Of a DNA stretch of 64,000 nucleotides, positions 1 to 9,600 are shown piece by piece. Numbering within the stretch: position 1 is the first letter of the stretch; each line of letters opens with the position of its first letter. Made by a program: the position numbers and the translations under genes. The notes beneath the pieces are model-generated. The model was not told where the DNA came from. It searched no databases and saw only the letters and a program-made list of their open reading frames with translations. Source of the stretch: Methylohalomonas sp034521715 (GTDB lineage: Bacteria; Pseudomonadota; Gammaproteobacteria; Methylohalomonadales; Methylohalomonadaceae). The stretch lies in assembly GCA_034521715.1 (NCBI GenBank), contig JAXHLY010000001.1, forward strand, positions 248,001-312,000, in the 5' to 3' direction.

Positions 1-995
1 GTCGATCTGCCGGACCCGTTCCCGCGCATGACCTACTGCGATGCCGTTTCGACCTACGGCAACGATCGCCCGGACCTGCGCAACCCGCTGGTACTGGTCG
101 AGGTCGGCGATCTCATGGAGAACGTCGAGTTCAAGGTGTTCGCCGAACCGGCGAAGAACAGCGACAGCCGCGTCGCCGCGCTGCGCATGCCGGCCGGCGG
201 CGACCTGACGCGCAAGGAAATCGACGACTACACCGCGTTCGTCGGCCGTTACGGCGCCAAGGGTCTGGCCTATATCAAGGTGAATGATAAGGCGAAGGGC
301 CGCGATGGCCTGCAGTCGCCGATCCTCAAGTTCCTGCCGGATGATGTCATTGAAGCGATCATGGATCGCACCGGTGCGAAGGACGGCGACCTTGTGTTCT
401 TCGGTGCCGACAAGACGAAGATCGTCAATCATGCGCTCGGCGCGTTGCGCCAGAAGCTGGCCATGGATCGCGGCCTGCTGCAAGGCGAATGGGCGCCGCT
501 ATGGATCGTCGACTTTCCGCTGTTCGAATACGATGACAAGGAAAAGCGCTGGTACGCGGTCAATCACCCGTTCACCGCACCGCAGACCGGTGATCCGAAG
601 GCCATCCAGGACAACCCCGGCGAACATCTCGCCCGCGCCTATGACATGGTGCTGAACGGCAACGAGATCGGCGGCGGCTCGGTGCGTATTCACAATCCCG
701 AGATGCAGTTCGCGGCACTGGCCGCGCTCGGCATCGACGAGGACGCCGCACGCGACAAGTTCGGCTTTCTGATCGAGGCGCTGGAGTATGGCGCGCCACC
801 GCACGGCGGCATCGCCTTCGGCCTCGATCGATTAGTCACCATCATGGCGAACAAGGATTCCATCCGCGAGGTGATCGCCTTCCCCAAGACGCAGACGGCG
901 AGCTGCCTGCTGACCCGGGCGCCGGGCGCGGCGGACCCGAAGCAGTTGCAGGAGCTGGGCATCGGCTGGCGAAGCCGGCTGCCAAGCCGGAATAA
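1..995 (+). CDS. aspS: Aspartyl-tRNA synthetase, C-terminal part (5' end outside window)
   Basis: This is the class II aminoacyl-tRNA synthetase that charges tRNA-Asp (and tRNA-Asn in relaxed-specificity forms) in the cytoplasm. The reading frame is open from base 1. The visible part corresponds to roughly the last 325 residues of a ~590-residue bacterial-type enzyme. It contains the GAD insertion domain region and, near its end, motif 3 (FGLDRL) followed by the IAFPKT segment typical of AspRS. The frame breaks at about base 963. A one-base deletion there would restore a tail reading RLAKPAAKPE and a stop at 993-995; without it the frame runs on into non-homologous sequence to 1182. I annotate the conserved end. 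The break looks like a sequence error, because the rest is perfectly conserved. Family assignment is secure. Confidence 0.95.
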
Positions 996-1451
996 GTGCG
1001 AAAGCGTCGGTGAACCTGTCAATGCGGGCGTTGTAGCGGGTTTTTTATTGGGCTGGATGCCGTCCAGTCAAACAATCAATCTCCTTCGATATCCCAACCC
1101 CTGGCTCCATGTGATTAATCGTCTACTGGATACTGGCGCTCCAGGCTGTGTAGAAACCAAGTCACATTTCAAAATGTGGTGACAAGTTTGCATTTTTCAG
1201 TCAATGAATATGCTCACTTCCCTAAACAGGATCGATATGCCGATTAAAGTGGGTAATAATTTTGCTCAATTGCCGAATTTTAGAGTTTTACACAGCCTGG
1301 TTCGCCAGTATGACGGAAGCTACCAACCCAAGGGCGGAATGACGACTGTCGTACACTCGAGAGAACCCCACCGCCTATCGCAGCTGCAAGCAACCGTCAG
1401 TAAGCCCTCACATTCAAAGTCTCATCGGGAACCGTGTGAATCCGATATTGA
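996..1451. other. Gene-free stretch between aspS and nrtR
   Basis: About 450 bases without a convincing gene. The composition is more AT-rich than the flanking genes. One 83-codon ORF (1204-1455) has no recognisable motif and no good ribosome binding site, so I do not call it. The right-hand end leads into the NrtR operator pair. I see no terminator hairpin with a U tract after aspS, although a T-run is present near 1041-1047. Confidence 0.5.
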
Positions 1452-1474
1452 CTAAGTGTACTGGGAACACTAAG
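1452..1474. promoter_or_regulatory. Probable NrtR operator 1
   Basis: Imperfect palindrome with half-sites AGTGT (1455-1459) and ACACT (1467-1471) separated by 7 bases. It lies 35 bases upstream of the nrtR start. The same half-site and spacing recur in operator 2, centre to centre 24 bp away. Assignment to NrtR is inference from position and symmetry. Confidence 0.65.
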
Positions 1475-1476
1475 CT

Positions 1477-1498
1477 TTAGTGTACATGTAACACTTAG
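1477..1498. promoter_or_regulatory. Probable NrtR operator 2
   Basis: Near-perfect palindrome TTAGTGT-N7-ACACTTAG with half-sites AGTGT at 1479-1483 and ACACT at 1491-1495. It ends 10 bases before the GTG start of nrtR, so a bound regulator would block the promoter or the leader. NrtR proteins are known to bind palindromes upstream of NAD genes and to autoregulate. That this site is theirs is inference. Confidence 0.65.
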
Positions 1499-1508
1499 TA
1501 TCGAGACG

Positions 1509-2177
1509 GTGACCTATACCTACGAACATCCGCACCCGGCCGTGACCACGGACGTGGTGCTGTTCACCATCCGTGACGAACGGTTGCAGGTGCTGCTGGT
1601 GAAGCGGCGCAATCCGCCGTTCCAGGACAGCTGGGCGCTGCCGGGCGGTTTCGTCGGTATCGACGAGGACATCGAGGCCTGCGCCCTGCGCGAGCTGAAG
1701 GAGGAAACCGGTGTCACCGGCGTGTTCCTGGAACAGCTGTACACCTTCGGCGCGCCCCGCCGCGACCCGCGCGAGCGCGTGATCACCGTGGCCTATTTCG
1801 CCCTGGCGCCGCACGACAGCCTGCGCATTCGCGCGGCCAGCGACGCCCGCGAGGCAGGGTGGTTTTCGTGTGACCGGCTGCCGGCACTGGCCTTCGATCA
1901 CGACCAGATCATCGCCACGGCCCAGCAGCGCCTGCGCGCAAAACTCGAATACTCGACCATCGCGTTCCAGTTCCTGCCGGAAAAATTCACGCTGAGCGAG
2001 CTGCAGCAGGTATACGAAACCATACTCGGCGAACCGCTCGACAAGCGTAACTTCCGCCGCCGCATGACCGGCTACGGCCTGGTGGCGGAAACCGACGAAA
2101 AGGTGCGCAGCGGTAATCACCGCCCGGCGCGCCTGTACAGTGCCCGCAGGCGCGGTACGGTTGAATTCATCAAGTGA
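1509..2177 (+). CDS. nrtR: NrtR-type Nudix-domain transcriptional regulator of NAD metabolism
   Basis: A 222-residue protein with an N-terminal Nudix domain (about residues 10-140) and a C-terminal winged-helix region (about 150-222), the architecture of the NrtR family. The Nudix box is intact (G-x5-E-x7-RELKEETG, about residues 46-68), so hydrolase activity on ADP-ribose-like compounds cannot be excluded. NrtR proteins usually act as repressors released by ADP-ribose and control NAD biosynthesis or salvage genes. Start chosen is GTG at 1509, just after two palindromic operators. nadA begins 4 bases after the stop, which strongly supports a role in controlling de novo NAD synthesis and autoregulation. 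It could also be a plain Nudix hydrolase, but the C-terminal domain and context argue against that. Confidence 0.87.
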   Translation: MTYTYEHPHPAVTTDVVLFTIRDERLQVLLVKRRNPPFQDSWALPGGFVGIDEDIEACALRELKEETGVTGVFLEQLYTFGAPRRDPRERVITVAYFALAPHDSLRIRAASDAREAGWFSCDRLPALAFDHDQIIATAQQRLRAKLEYSTIAFQFLPEKFTLSELQQVYETILGEPLDKRNFRRRMTGYGLVAETDEKVRSGNHRPARLYSARRRGTVEFIK

Positions 2178-2180
2178 GGC

Positions 2181-3303
2181 GTGACAACAGTGAACAGAAT
2201 GAATACCGCATTGAACGACATTCCTGCACGCGAGATCGGGCTGCGCGACTGGCGCCTCGAGCCGGACGACGTCCCGCCGACTGTCAGCGAGGAACTGCCG
2301 GATGACGAGCGCGAGGCACTGCGCGCGCGCATCAAAAAATTACTCAAGGAACAGAACGCCGTACTGGTCGCCCACTATTACACCGACGCGGATCTGCAGC
2401 AGCTCGCCGATGAAACCGGCGGCCATGTCTCCGATTCTCTGGACATGGCGCACTTCGGTCACGAGTCCGAGGCGCAGACGCTGGTGGTCTGCGGCGTGCG
2501 CTTCATGGGTGAGACCGCGAAGATCCTGAACCCGGAAAAGCGCGTGCTGATGCCGGACCTGGAAGCCAATTGTTCACTCGATATCGGCTGCCCGCCGGAC
2601 GAGTTCACGAAATTCTGTGACGCCTATCCGGATCGCACGGTCGTGGTGTATGCCAACACCAGTGCCGCCGTGAAGGCGCGTGCCGACTGGATGGTGACCT
2701 CCGGCAGCGCCGTGGATGTGGTGAATCATCTGAAGGATCGCGGCGAGAAGATCATCTGGGCGCCGGACAAGTACCTGGGTGACTATGTCCAGGAACAGAC
2801 CGGTGCCGACATGCTGATATGGCAGGGCTCGTGCGTGGTGCACGAGGAATTCAAGGGCCGCGAGCTCTACGAACTGAAGTCGCAGCATCCGCATGCGCTG
2901 GTACTCGTGCATCCCGAATCGCCGCCGAGCGTGATCGAGCTGGCCGACGTGGTCGGCTCGACCTCGAAGCTCATCCAGGCGGTGAAGGAAATGGACGCGC
3001 CGGAGTTTATCGTCGCCACCGATAAGGGCATCTTTCACAGGATGCAGCAGGCGGCGCCGGACAAGACGCTGCTCGAGGCGCCGACCGCCGGCCGCAGCGC
3101 CACCTGCAAAAGCTGTGCGCACTGCCCGTGGATGGCGACCTACCTCGCTGACGAAACTCGCCAACACCCTGGAAACCGGCCGCGGCGAGATTCATGTCGA
3201 TCCGGCCACCATCAAGCGGGCCGTGGTGCCGATTCAGCGCCTGCTCGACTTCACCGCCGAGCGCAAGGAACGCGAGCAGCTTCTGCTGGCCGGCGACGCC
3301 TGA
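2181..3303 (+). CDS. nadA: Quinolinate synthase A (frame broken near 3140)
   Basis: NadA condenses iminoaspartate with dihydroxyacetone phosphate to quinolinate, the second step of de novo NAD synthesis, using a 4Fe-4S cluster. Conserved features are the early VAHYYTDADLQ segment and the three cluster cysteine regions: EANCSLDIGC in the middle, QGSCVVHEEF later, and CKSCAHCPWMA near the end. After the CPWMAT segment the frame shifts by one base. Reading then resumes as LTKLANTLETGRGEIHVD and ends in a typical NadA tail at 3301-3303. Total length is about 373 residues, slightly longer than the usual ~350 because of an N-terminal extension; GTG at 2190 is an alternative start. It lies directly behind nrtR, probably in the same transcript. 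nadB and nadC are not in this window. Confidence 0.93.
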
Positions 3304-3345
3304 CGGTCTGCTGCAGCTGTAAAACTCCTCCTGCAGCCGTGGCGT

Positions 3346-3554
3346 TTACTTGTCGAGCGTAAAGCCGACCTTCACCACGACCTGCCAGTGATCAACCTTG
3401 CCATCGGCGATATGGCCGCGGGTGTCGATCACCTGGAACCAGCGCATATTGCGCACGGTCTTTGCCGCGGTGGCAATAGCATTGTTCACGGCATCCTCGA
3501 TACCCTTGGTGGATGAACCGGTCAGTTCAATACTCTGTAGACGTGATCAGTCAT
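3346..3554 (-). CDS. Dodecin family flavin-binding protein (one-base break near the start)
   Basis: A small protein of about 69 residues on the reverse strand. It starts at ATG 3554-3552, with an AGGAGG-like ribosome site 5 bases upstream. The first codons read MTDHVYR. A missing base near 3531 then shifts the frame, after which the sequence matches dodecins throughout: ELTGSSTKGIEDAVNNAI, then KTVRNMRWFQVIDTRG, ending with KVGFTLDK. Dodecins are dodecameric stores or buffers for riboflavin or FMN and protect against flavin photoreactivity. The Trp in RWFQV is the residue that stacks on the flavin in known members. It converges with nadA, 42 bases away. The family call rests on most of the length; the break is probably a sequence error. 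Confidence 0.85.
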
Positions 3555-3754
3555 GGCGCCTCCTCGTCATCGTTGTCGATATGCGCGTTCACGGACTGAA
3601 TGAATCAATGCAAACTTGCCTGCCGGAATTCTGTCTCAACCGTAACACAGATAGCGCACGGCTTTTCGTGTCAAAGTTCATGCCAGATTATCGACCTGGC
3701 GGCCGCCGATTCTTAATACAGATAGACGTAGTCCAGACATGCTGGAGGTGTACT

Positions 3755-4276
3755 GTGAGGAGAATGTATTTCCTGACCCGGTCCACCGACAGCGCCCGCC
3801 GGATTGCCGACGAGCTGCTGCTCGGCCGGATTGCTGAAACCAACATCCACATTCTGAGCCATACCGATCACCTGCCCGGTGACCTGCCTGAAGAGGCCAC
3901 CGGCGACGAATCCGACTTCATGCCGGCCCTGTTCAAGGGACTGGGCCTGGGCGGCCTGACCGGGCTGGTAGTCGGTATCCTGGTAGCGATTACACCCTAC
4001 TTCGGGATCGGCACCCAGGCCCTGACCGGCACCCCGTTCCTGGCCGTGATAGTGGTTTTCGGTGCCCTCATGGGGGCGTTCGCCGCCGCGATCATCGGTG
4101 TCTCGGTGGTCAATCCGTCACTGGAGCGTTTTGAACAGGCGCTCGATAACGGCCGGATCCTGGTAATGGCGGATGTCCCGCGCGACCGCGTCGAAGAGCT
4201 GGCGGCGCGGATTAAAAGCACCGAGCCTGATGCTGAATACTGTGGCATGGAGCCATTGAAGCCAGCCTTTCCGTAA
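3755..4276 (+). CDS. Small membrane protein, general-stress-protein-17M-like
   Basis: A protein of 173 residues starting at GTG 3755, preceded by GGAGG with 6-base spacing; the ATG at 3764 has poorer spacing. The N-terminal ~65 residues look like a small soluble alpha/beta domain. Two glycine-rich hydrophobic segments follow (about residues 72-95 and 98-122), then a second soluble domain with ILVMADVP and a helix rich in charged residues. Soluble halves around a glycine-rich two-helix hairpin resemble the GSP17M/YflT-like family seen next to stress genes, but I cannot assign a reaction. The open frame continues upstream to 3398 over the dodecin gene; that part is not coding. It may be an independent transcription unit. 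Confidence 0.6.
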   Translation: MRRMYFLTRSTDSARRIADELLLGRIAETNIHILSHTDHLPGDLPEEATGDESDFMPALFKGLGLGGLTGLVVGILVAITPYFGIGTQALTGTPFLAVIVVFGALMGAFAAAIIGVSVVNPSLERFEQALDNGRILVMADVPRDRVEELAARIKSTEPDAEYCGMEPLKPAFP

Positions 4277-4432
4277 CAGGCGCGGCAACAGGATCGACGA
4301 CACTCCCGTCAATGCCGGATGGCAATGCCATATCCGGCGCCGCCACGAACCGAATTCCCTCTACATCAAACGCCCGGAACAGCCATAATGGCGCCCTGAA
4401 TTCTGCCCATAACACAAACAAGGGGACGGGTC

Positions 4433-5056
4433 TTGTCAGCGGAAGCGGTGGTGCTCGTGCACGGTATCTGGCTGCCGGGCTATGAAATGACGGTGCTGCA
4501 ACGACGCCTGCGCAGGCGCGGCTATCTCTGTTATCTGTTCCGGTACCCCAGTCTGCGCCACCGGCCGCGCGAGAACGCTGCCCGCCTGGCGGAATTCATC
4601 GATCACATTGATGCACCGATACTGCATTTCGTCGGTCACAGTCTCGGCGGCCTGGTGATTCGCCATTTGTTCGATTACCAGCCACAGCAGCGACCCGGCC
4701 GGATAGTGACACTCGGCACACCTCACAAACCCAGCCATACCGCCCAGCTCCTGTACCGCGCCGCGCTGCTGCCGCTGTTGGGCATGAGCATTGACCAGGG
4801 TGTTGTCGGCGGTGCACCGCACTGGACCGGATCGCATCCACTCGGATCCATTGCCGGCAGCATGGGGATCGGCCTTGGCCGCCTGGTCCCCGGCCTGCCG
4901 AAACCCAACGACGGCACGGTGGCGGTTACTGAGACCGAATGCCCGGGCATGACCGATCACATTACTCTGCCGGTGACGCATACCAGCATGCTGTTTTCGG
5001 CTCCGGTGGCCGAGCAGACAGCCAACTTTCTCGCCGAGGGCCGTTTTCGGCATTAG
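4433..5056 (+). CDS. Alpha/beta-hydrolase fold esterase or lipase-like protein
   Basis: A protein of 207 residues with a TTG start preceded by AGGGG. It has the features of a lipase-type alpha/beta hydrolase: an N-terminal VLVHGIW oxyanion-hole segment, a nucleophile elbow GHSLGG (Ser near residue 70), an Asp in PNDGTV and a His in VTHTSML that would complete the catalytic triad. No signal peptide is visible, so the protein is probably cytoplasmic. It resembles short DUF676/PGAP1-like or triacylglycerol-lipase-like bacterial proteins; the substrate is unknown. It stands alone between the membrane protein and yebC. A copy of the oriented 3'-end repeat starts two bases after its stop. Confidence 0.78.
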   Translation: MSAEAVVLVHGIWLPGYEMTVLQRRLRRRGYLCYLFRYPSLRHRPRENAARLAEFIDHIDAPILHFVGHSLGGLVIRHLFDYQPQQRPGRIVTLGTPHKPSHTAQLLYRAALLPLLGMSIDQGVVGGAPHWTGSHPLGSIAGSMGIGLGRLVPGLPKPNDGTVAVTETECPGMTDHITLPVTHTSMLFSAPVAEQTANFLAEGRFRH

Positions 5057-5058
5057 GG

Positions 5059-5092
5059 CAGTCCGCAAATGAACGCGAATGGACGCAAATGA
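5059..5092 (+). repeat. 3'-end-associated 10-bp-periodic repeat, copy 1
   Basis: Begins CAGTCCGCAAATGAACGC and continues with two further 10-bp units of the form CGCRAATRRA. It starts two bases downstream of the alpha/beta-hydrolase stop, in the same orientation as that gene. Related copies lie at 7254, 7623, 16497, 16964 and 37271. Confidence 0.8.
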
Positions 5093-5273
5093 CAAGAGGA
5101 TATAATCGCTCCTGCGCAGTCGTTGACCCGGTAGTGACCGGCCCCATAGAGACCGGCTTCGGTTGCGTCCGGCACATCGATCAATCGCCACTATTGTCGA
5201 GATACGAGTCAGGCATGCACGTGATAAAATTCAGGCAATCGTTTTCAACCTCAACATACGACAGTCGATCTTT

Positions 5274-6036
5274 ATGGCCGGACACAGTAAATGGGCGAAC
5301 ATCCAGCACCGCAAAAGCAGACAGGACGCCAGGCGTGGCAAGCTGTTCACCAAGCTGATTCGTGAGATCACTGTCGCCGCACGCATGGGCGGCGGTGATG
5401 CCGACGCCAACCCGCGCCTGCGCGCGGCGATCGATAATGCGCTCGGCAACAACATGCCCAAAGACACGGTCGAGCGCGCGATACGCCGCGGTACCGGCGA
5501 GGAGGGCGCCGATCAGGTCGAGGAAGTACGCTACGAGGGCTACGGCCCGAACGGTGTCGCGGTGATGGTCGACCTGCACTGACCGACAACCGCAACCGCA
5601 CGGTGGCGGAAGTCCGCCATGCCTTCAGCAAATGCGACGGCAATCTTGGTACCGACGGGTCCGGTCGCCCATCCTCTTCAATCAGACCGGCGTGATTTCA
5701 TTCGCCGTCGGTGCCGATGAAGACAGGCTCATGGAGGCGGCAATGGAGGCAGGCGCCGAGGATATCGTTTCCTATGAAGAACGGCATCTGACGGATGCGG
5801 TCGACCGCGTACCCGTACGAGCTTGTCGTCCAGGCTGGAAGAAACGCCTTATCAATGCCGGTCACGAGCCGGAATCCGCTGAAGTGACCATGCGTGCGGC
5901 GGTGGACGTCAAGGTCGATCGCGAGACTGCGGAAACGGTAATGAAACTGTTTGAGATGCTGGAAGACCTGGATGACGTGCAGAAGGTTTATTCCAATGCC
6001 GACATTCCCGATGAACTCCTGACGGAACTGGCCTGA
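5274..6036 (+). CDS. yebC: YebC/PmpR family protein (several frame breaks)
   Basis: A member of the TACO1/YebC family, whose members act as DNA-binding regulators and as translation factors that help ribosomes through difficult proline-rich stretches. The start is ATG 5274 with the diagnostic N-terminus AGHSKWANIQHRK. The protein reads well to VAVMVDL, then breaks at about 5577. TDNRNRTVAEVRHAFSKC continues in another frame, with further single-base insertions near 5660 and 5673. It resumes with FNQTGVISFAVGADEDRL and ends ELLTELA at 6036. A stretch around 5805-5850 also reads better in a neighbouring frame. The reconstructed length of about 250 residues is normal. Position directly before ruvC is the classical gammaproteobacterial order. 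Confidence 0.92.
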
Positions 6037-6131
6037 TACCTGACCATGACTGCTTGCACCGAAAATCCTGCAAGGACCGATTGTATCAACGAACCCTGTC
6101 AATCGCGGATGAAAATCCGCTCCCACAGTTC

Positions 6132-6660
6132 ATGATCAGAATCCTCGGCATCGATCCCGGCTCGCGTATCACCTGGACTCTTATGGAATCATAGACAGTG
6201 AAGGCAATCACCTGCGCCATGTTGCCAGCGGCGCGATCAAACTCGGGGATGCCGATTACCCCAACCCGCCTCCGGCAGATATTCACGGAACTGAATGACA
6301 TCATCGACGCACAATCACCGGCCGAGGCCGCCGTGGAGCAGGTATTCATGGACCGGAATGCCGATTCGGCACTCAAAGTCTGGCCAGCGCATGTGTGTCG
6401 CCGTTGTTGCCTGCAGCATGCAGAACCTGCCGCTGAATGAATACAGCGCCAACCAGATCAAACAGGCACGGGCCTCGGGGTGCGTAGGCCATGCCAGCAA
6501 GTCACAGGTCCAGCACATGGTGAAAGTGCTGCTCAATCTGCGCGAGGTGCTGCAGGCCGACGCCGCCGATGCACTGGCGGTGGCGATCTGTCATGCGCAT
6601 ACACGCTCCAGCCTGCAGCGCATACCCGGCAATTCGACGCGTGCGGGGAGGGCCGTATGA
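6132..6660 (+). CDS. ruvC: Holliday junction resolvase RuvC (multiple frame breaks)
   Basis: RuvC is the dimeric endonuclease that cuts Holliday junctions recruited by RuvAB. The start is ATG 6132, giving MIRILGIDPGSRIT with the first catalytic Asp. The frame is then disturbed near 6175, 6262, 6383 and 6478, but conserved blocks remain in alternating frames. These include IIDSEGNHLRHVASGAIKL, AVEQVFMDRNADSALK (catalytic Glu), NEYSANQIKQA, HASKSQVQHMV and DAADALAVAICHAH with the two C-terminal Asp residues. The reconstructed length of ~174 residues is normal. The stop overlaps the ruvA start in an ATGA, implying translational coupling. All catalytic residues are encoded, which favours sequence errors over a pseudogene. 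Confidence 0.92.
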
Positions 6661-7250
6661 TCGGGCGCATCCACGGGGTCATTCTCGAAAAACAGCCGCC
6701 CTGTCTGCTGATCGAAACCGGCGGTATCGGTTACGAGCTGGAAGCGCCGATGACCACCTTTTACAAGCTGCCGGAAACCGGCGAGAACGTGATGCTGTAT
6801 ACGCATCTTGTCGTGCGCGAGGACGCCCACCTGCTGTTCGGGTTCGCCACGGAACGCGAACGCCGGCTGTTCCGGACATTATTGAAAGTCAACGGCGTCG
6901 GTGCACGCCTGGCGCTGGCGATCCTGTCCGGCATGGACGCCGAGGACTTTGCCCGTATTGTTCACGATGGCGATGCCAATCAGCTCACTCACCTGCCCGG
7001 CGTCGGCCGCAAGACCGCCGAGAGGCTCATCATGGAAATGCGCGACCGGCTCAAGGACTGGCAGCCGTCGATGCCTACCGACACTGCTGGCACCACTGCC
7101 GAGGATGATGTCAGCAGTGAGGCCATCAGTGCGTTGATCGCGCTGGGTTACAAACCGCAGGAAGCCAGCAGGTTTGTCTTCGCCGTGGCCGTGCCCGGCA
7201 TGAGCAGCGAGGAACTGATCCGGGCGGCGTTAAAGGCGTCTGTTAAATAA
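6657..7250 (+). CDS. ruvA: Holliday junction branch migration protein RuvA
   Basis: An intact protein of 197 residues. RuvA tetramers hold the four-way junction while RuvB rings drive branch migration. Visible features are the N-terminal OB-fold (MIGRIHGVI), two helix-hairpin-helix motifs in the middle (LLKVNGVGARLALAIL and LTHLPGVGRKTAERLI) and a C-terminal three-helix domain (SEAISALIALGY) that contacts RuvB. The start overlaps the ruvC stop by four bases (ATGA). Unlike the usual operon, ruvB does not follow directly: about 400 bp of repeats and a convergent DJ-1-like gene lie between. A copy of the oriented repeat begins three bases after the stop. Confidence 0.97.
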   Translation: MIGRIHGVILEKQPPCLLIETGGIGYELEAPMTTFYKLPETGENVMLYTHLVVREDAHLLFGFATERERRLFRTLLKVNGVGARLALAILSGMDAEDFARIVHDGDANQLTHLPGVGRKTAERLIMEMRDRLKDWQPSMPTDTAGTTAEDDVSSEAISALIALGYKPQEASRFVFAVAVPGMSSEELIRAALKASVK

Positions 7251-7253
7251 TGA

Positions 7254-7273
7254 TGTCCGCAAATGAACGCGCA
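7254..7273 (+). repeat. 3'-end-associated repeat, copy 2 (short)
   Basis: Partial copy reading TGTCCGCAAATGAACGCG, three bases after the ruvA stop and in the same orientation as ruvA. It forms an inverted pair with the copy at 7623-7659, which belongs to the convergent gene. Confidence 0.7.
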
Positions 7274-7622
7274 TACAAAAACAGCGCAAAGCGCACTTTG
7301 CCCCTTCTCCCTCTCTGGGAGAAGGAAGGATGAGGGTTTGGGACACGCGAATGATTTAAACGTCATTTCCGCGCAAGCGGAAGGAGCGGCCTGCAGACAA
7401 CAACCTGCTTTGGCATGTCGTAAGCCAGGGGCTGTACCGTTTGCGAATCAATTGTACCTGCTGCGCAGTTTATTCGATAAACCGGATTCCGGAGATCGCC
7501 TGCGGCGATTCCGGAATGACGTTATTGGCTTCCCAGGCATGATGATATTCATGTCAGATTACGCTGACACGAATCCGACCTGCCGACCGCCATCCATTCG
7601 AACGAACGTGAGGAATCCCTGT
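7274..7622. repeat. Mosaic of intergenic repeats between ruvA and the DJ-1-like gene
   Basis: No coding signal was found. The segment holds a GCGCAAAGCGC palindrome near 7284 and a CCCTTCTCCCTCTCTGGGA stretch near 7301. A hairpin at 7486-7517 pairs ATTCCGGA-ATCGCC with GGCGAT-TCCGGAAT around a three-base loop, with one bulged base. A GAACGNACGTGAGGRATC element at 7595-7618 recurs at 37190-37213. None of the hairpins carries a U tract, so these look like dispersed intergenic repeats rather than a simple terminator. Confidence 0.6.
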
Positions 7623-7659
7623 CTGTTATTTGCGTCAATTCGCGTTCATTCGCGGACTG
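7623..7659 (-). repeat. 3'-end-associated repeat, copy 3
   Basis: Read on the reverse strand it begins CAGTCCGCGAATGAACGCG and continues in 10-bp units. It starts three bases after the stop of the reverse-strand DJ-1-like gene, in that gene's orientation. Confidence 0.8.
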
Positions 7660-7662
7660 TCT

Positions 7663-8184
7663 CTAGTTCCCCGACATCGCCGCAATAAAGTTGCGGTTGA
7701 ACTCCGGCAGGTCCTTCGGCACCCGGCTCGAGATCAAATTGCCGTCACGCACGCAGGGTTCATCGAACCACTCGGCACCGGCGTTGACCATGTCGTCCTT
7801 GATCGACCAGAACGAGGTGCAGCGCTTGCCCTTGACGATGTTCGCCGAGATTGCGACCCAGCCGGCATGGCAGATGAACCCGACCGGCCGTTTCTCCTCG
7901 AACAGGACGCGTACGAAATCCAGCAACGGCTGATGGCGGCGCATGTCGTCGGGTGCGTAACCGCCGGGGATGATGACGCCGTGAAATTCCTCGGTATTGG
8001 CGTCGTCGACTTTCATGTCCGGCTTTGCGGCTATCCCGCCCTTCGAGGCATAGGATTCCTTGCCGGTACCGAGTATGAGCACCTCGGCGCCTTCTTCCTG
8101 GAGCCGGTAATACGGCACCCAGAGTTCGCGCGGTTCGTAATTGTCTTCGACCAGGATAGCGACTTTCTTGCCGTTCAGGACCAT
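7663..8184 (-). CDS. DJ-1/PfpI family protein
   Basis: An intact protein of 173 residues with the DJ-1/PfpI glutamine-amidotransferase-like fold. The acidic residue is in VEDNYEPRELW, the nucleophile elbow is FICHAGW (reactive Cys near residue 104, followed by His), and a PGGYAPDDMRR loop is present. The size and the CHAGW elbow match the YhbO/YajL/PfpI group, members of which have been assigned glyoxalase/deglycase or chaperone activities; the true substrate is debated for the whole family. No signal peptide is visible. The gene lies convergent to ruvA and divergent from ruvB, splitting the usual ruvCAB order, which suggests a local insertion. The ribosome site on the reverse strand is GCAAGGAGGAAACC, well placed. 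Confidence 0.9.
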   Translation of the reverse strand: MVLNGKKVAILVEDNYEPRELWVPYYRLQEEGAEVLILGTGKESYASKGGIAAKPDMKVDDANTEEFHGVIIPGGYAPDDMRRHQPLLDFVRVLFEEKRPVGFICHAGWVAISANIVKGKRCTSFWSIKDDMVNAGAEWFDEPCVRDGNLISSRVPKDLPEFNRNFIAAMSGN

Positions 8185-8510
8185 GGTTTCCTCCTTGCGG
8201 GTATTCGATGACTGTTGTTTTCATATGACGCTAACCAGTTCGCGGCCGCTCGCGGCAACGGTCTTTTTATCCGCGGGCTGGCCGGCTATCGGCGGAAACA
8301 GGCGATTTCTGCAGCCGAAATGGCTGGATCCCCGGGAAATACGGCCCGCCGCGCAAATAGCCGGCCACATGACCGCATTGCCTGGCACTGTCACTGGTTT
8401 GCCCGCGGTTTGCCAGAATTCTGCACCGGAAAATCGATAAACTTGGCTTTATCGTGTCTGCATGATTGCGGCAACAGAAAGATACAAGGACAATATGTGC
8501 CCAACCAGTT
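8185..8510. other. Divergent intergenic region between the DJ-1-like gene and ruvB
   Basis: About 325 bases between two divergent genes, so it must carry the promoter of each. I see no ORF with homology, no clear hairpin and no repeat of the oriented family. The AT-richer part around 8430-8510 upstream of ruvB is the most likely promoter zone, but no convincing -35/-10 pair stands out. Confidence 0.4.
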
Positions 8511-9591
<1,081 letters not shown>

Positions 9592-9600
9592 GCATTCCCC

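Noticed and set aside
1204..1455. 83-codon ORF between aspS and nrtR
   Set aside because: No recognisable domain, weak ribosome site, and it runs into the operator region.
3398..3754. N-terminal extension of the small membrane protein
   Set aside because: This stretch overlaps the antisense dodecin gene and has no homology; a GTG with good ribosome site at 3755 is the better start.
7254..7659. Inverted repeat pair as ends of a MITE-like transposon
   Set aside because: Single copies exist without partners, and the pairs occur only where genes converge, each copy following its own gene, so terminal inverted repeats are not needed to explain them.
7251..8510. tRNA or small RNA gene in the ruvA-ruvB gap
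   Set aside because: No T-loop-like sequence or cloverleaf could be found by eye, here or elsewhere in the window; a covariance-model search would be decisive.
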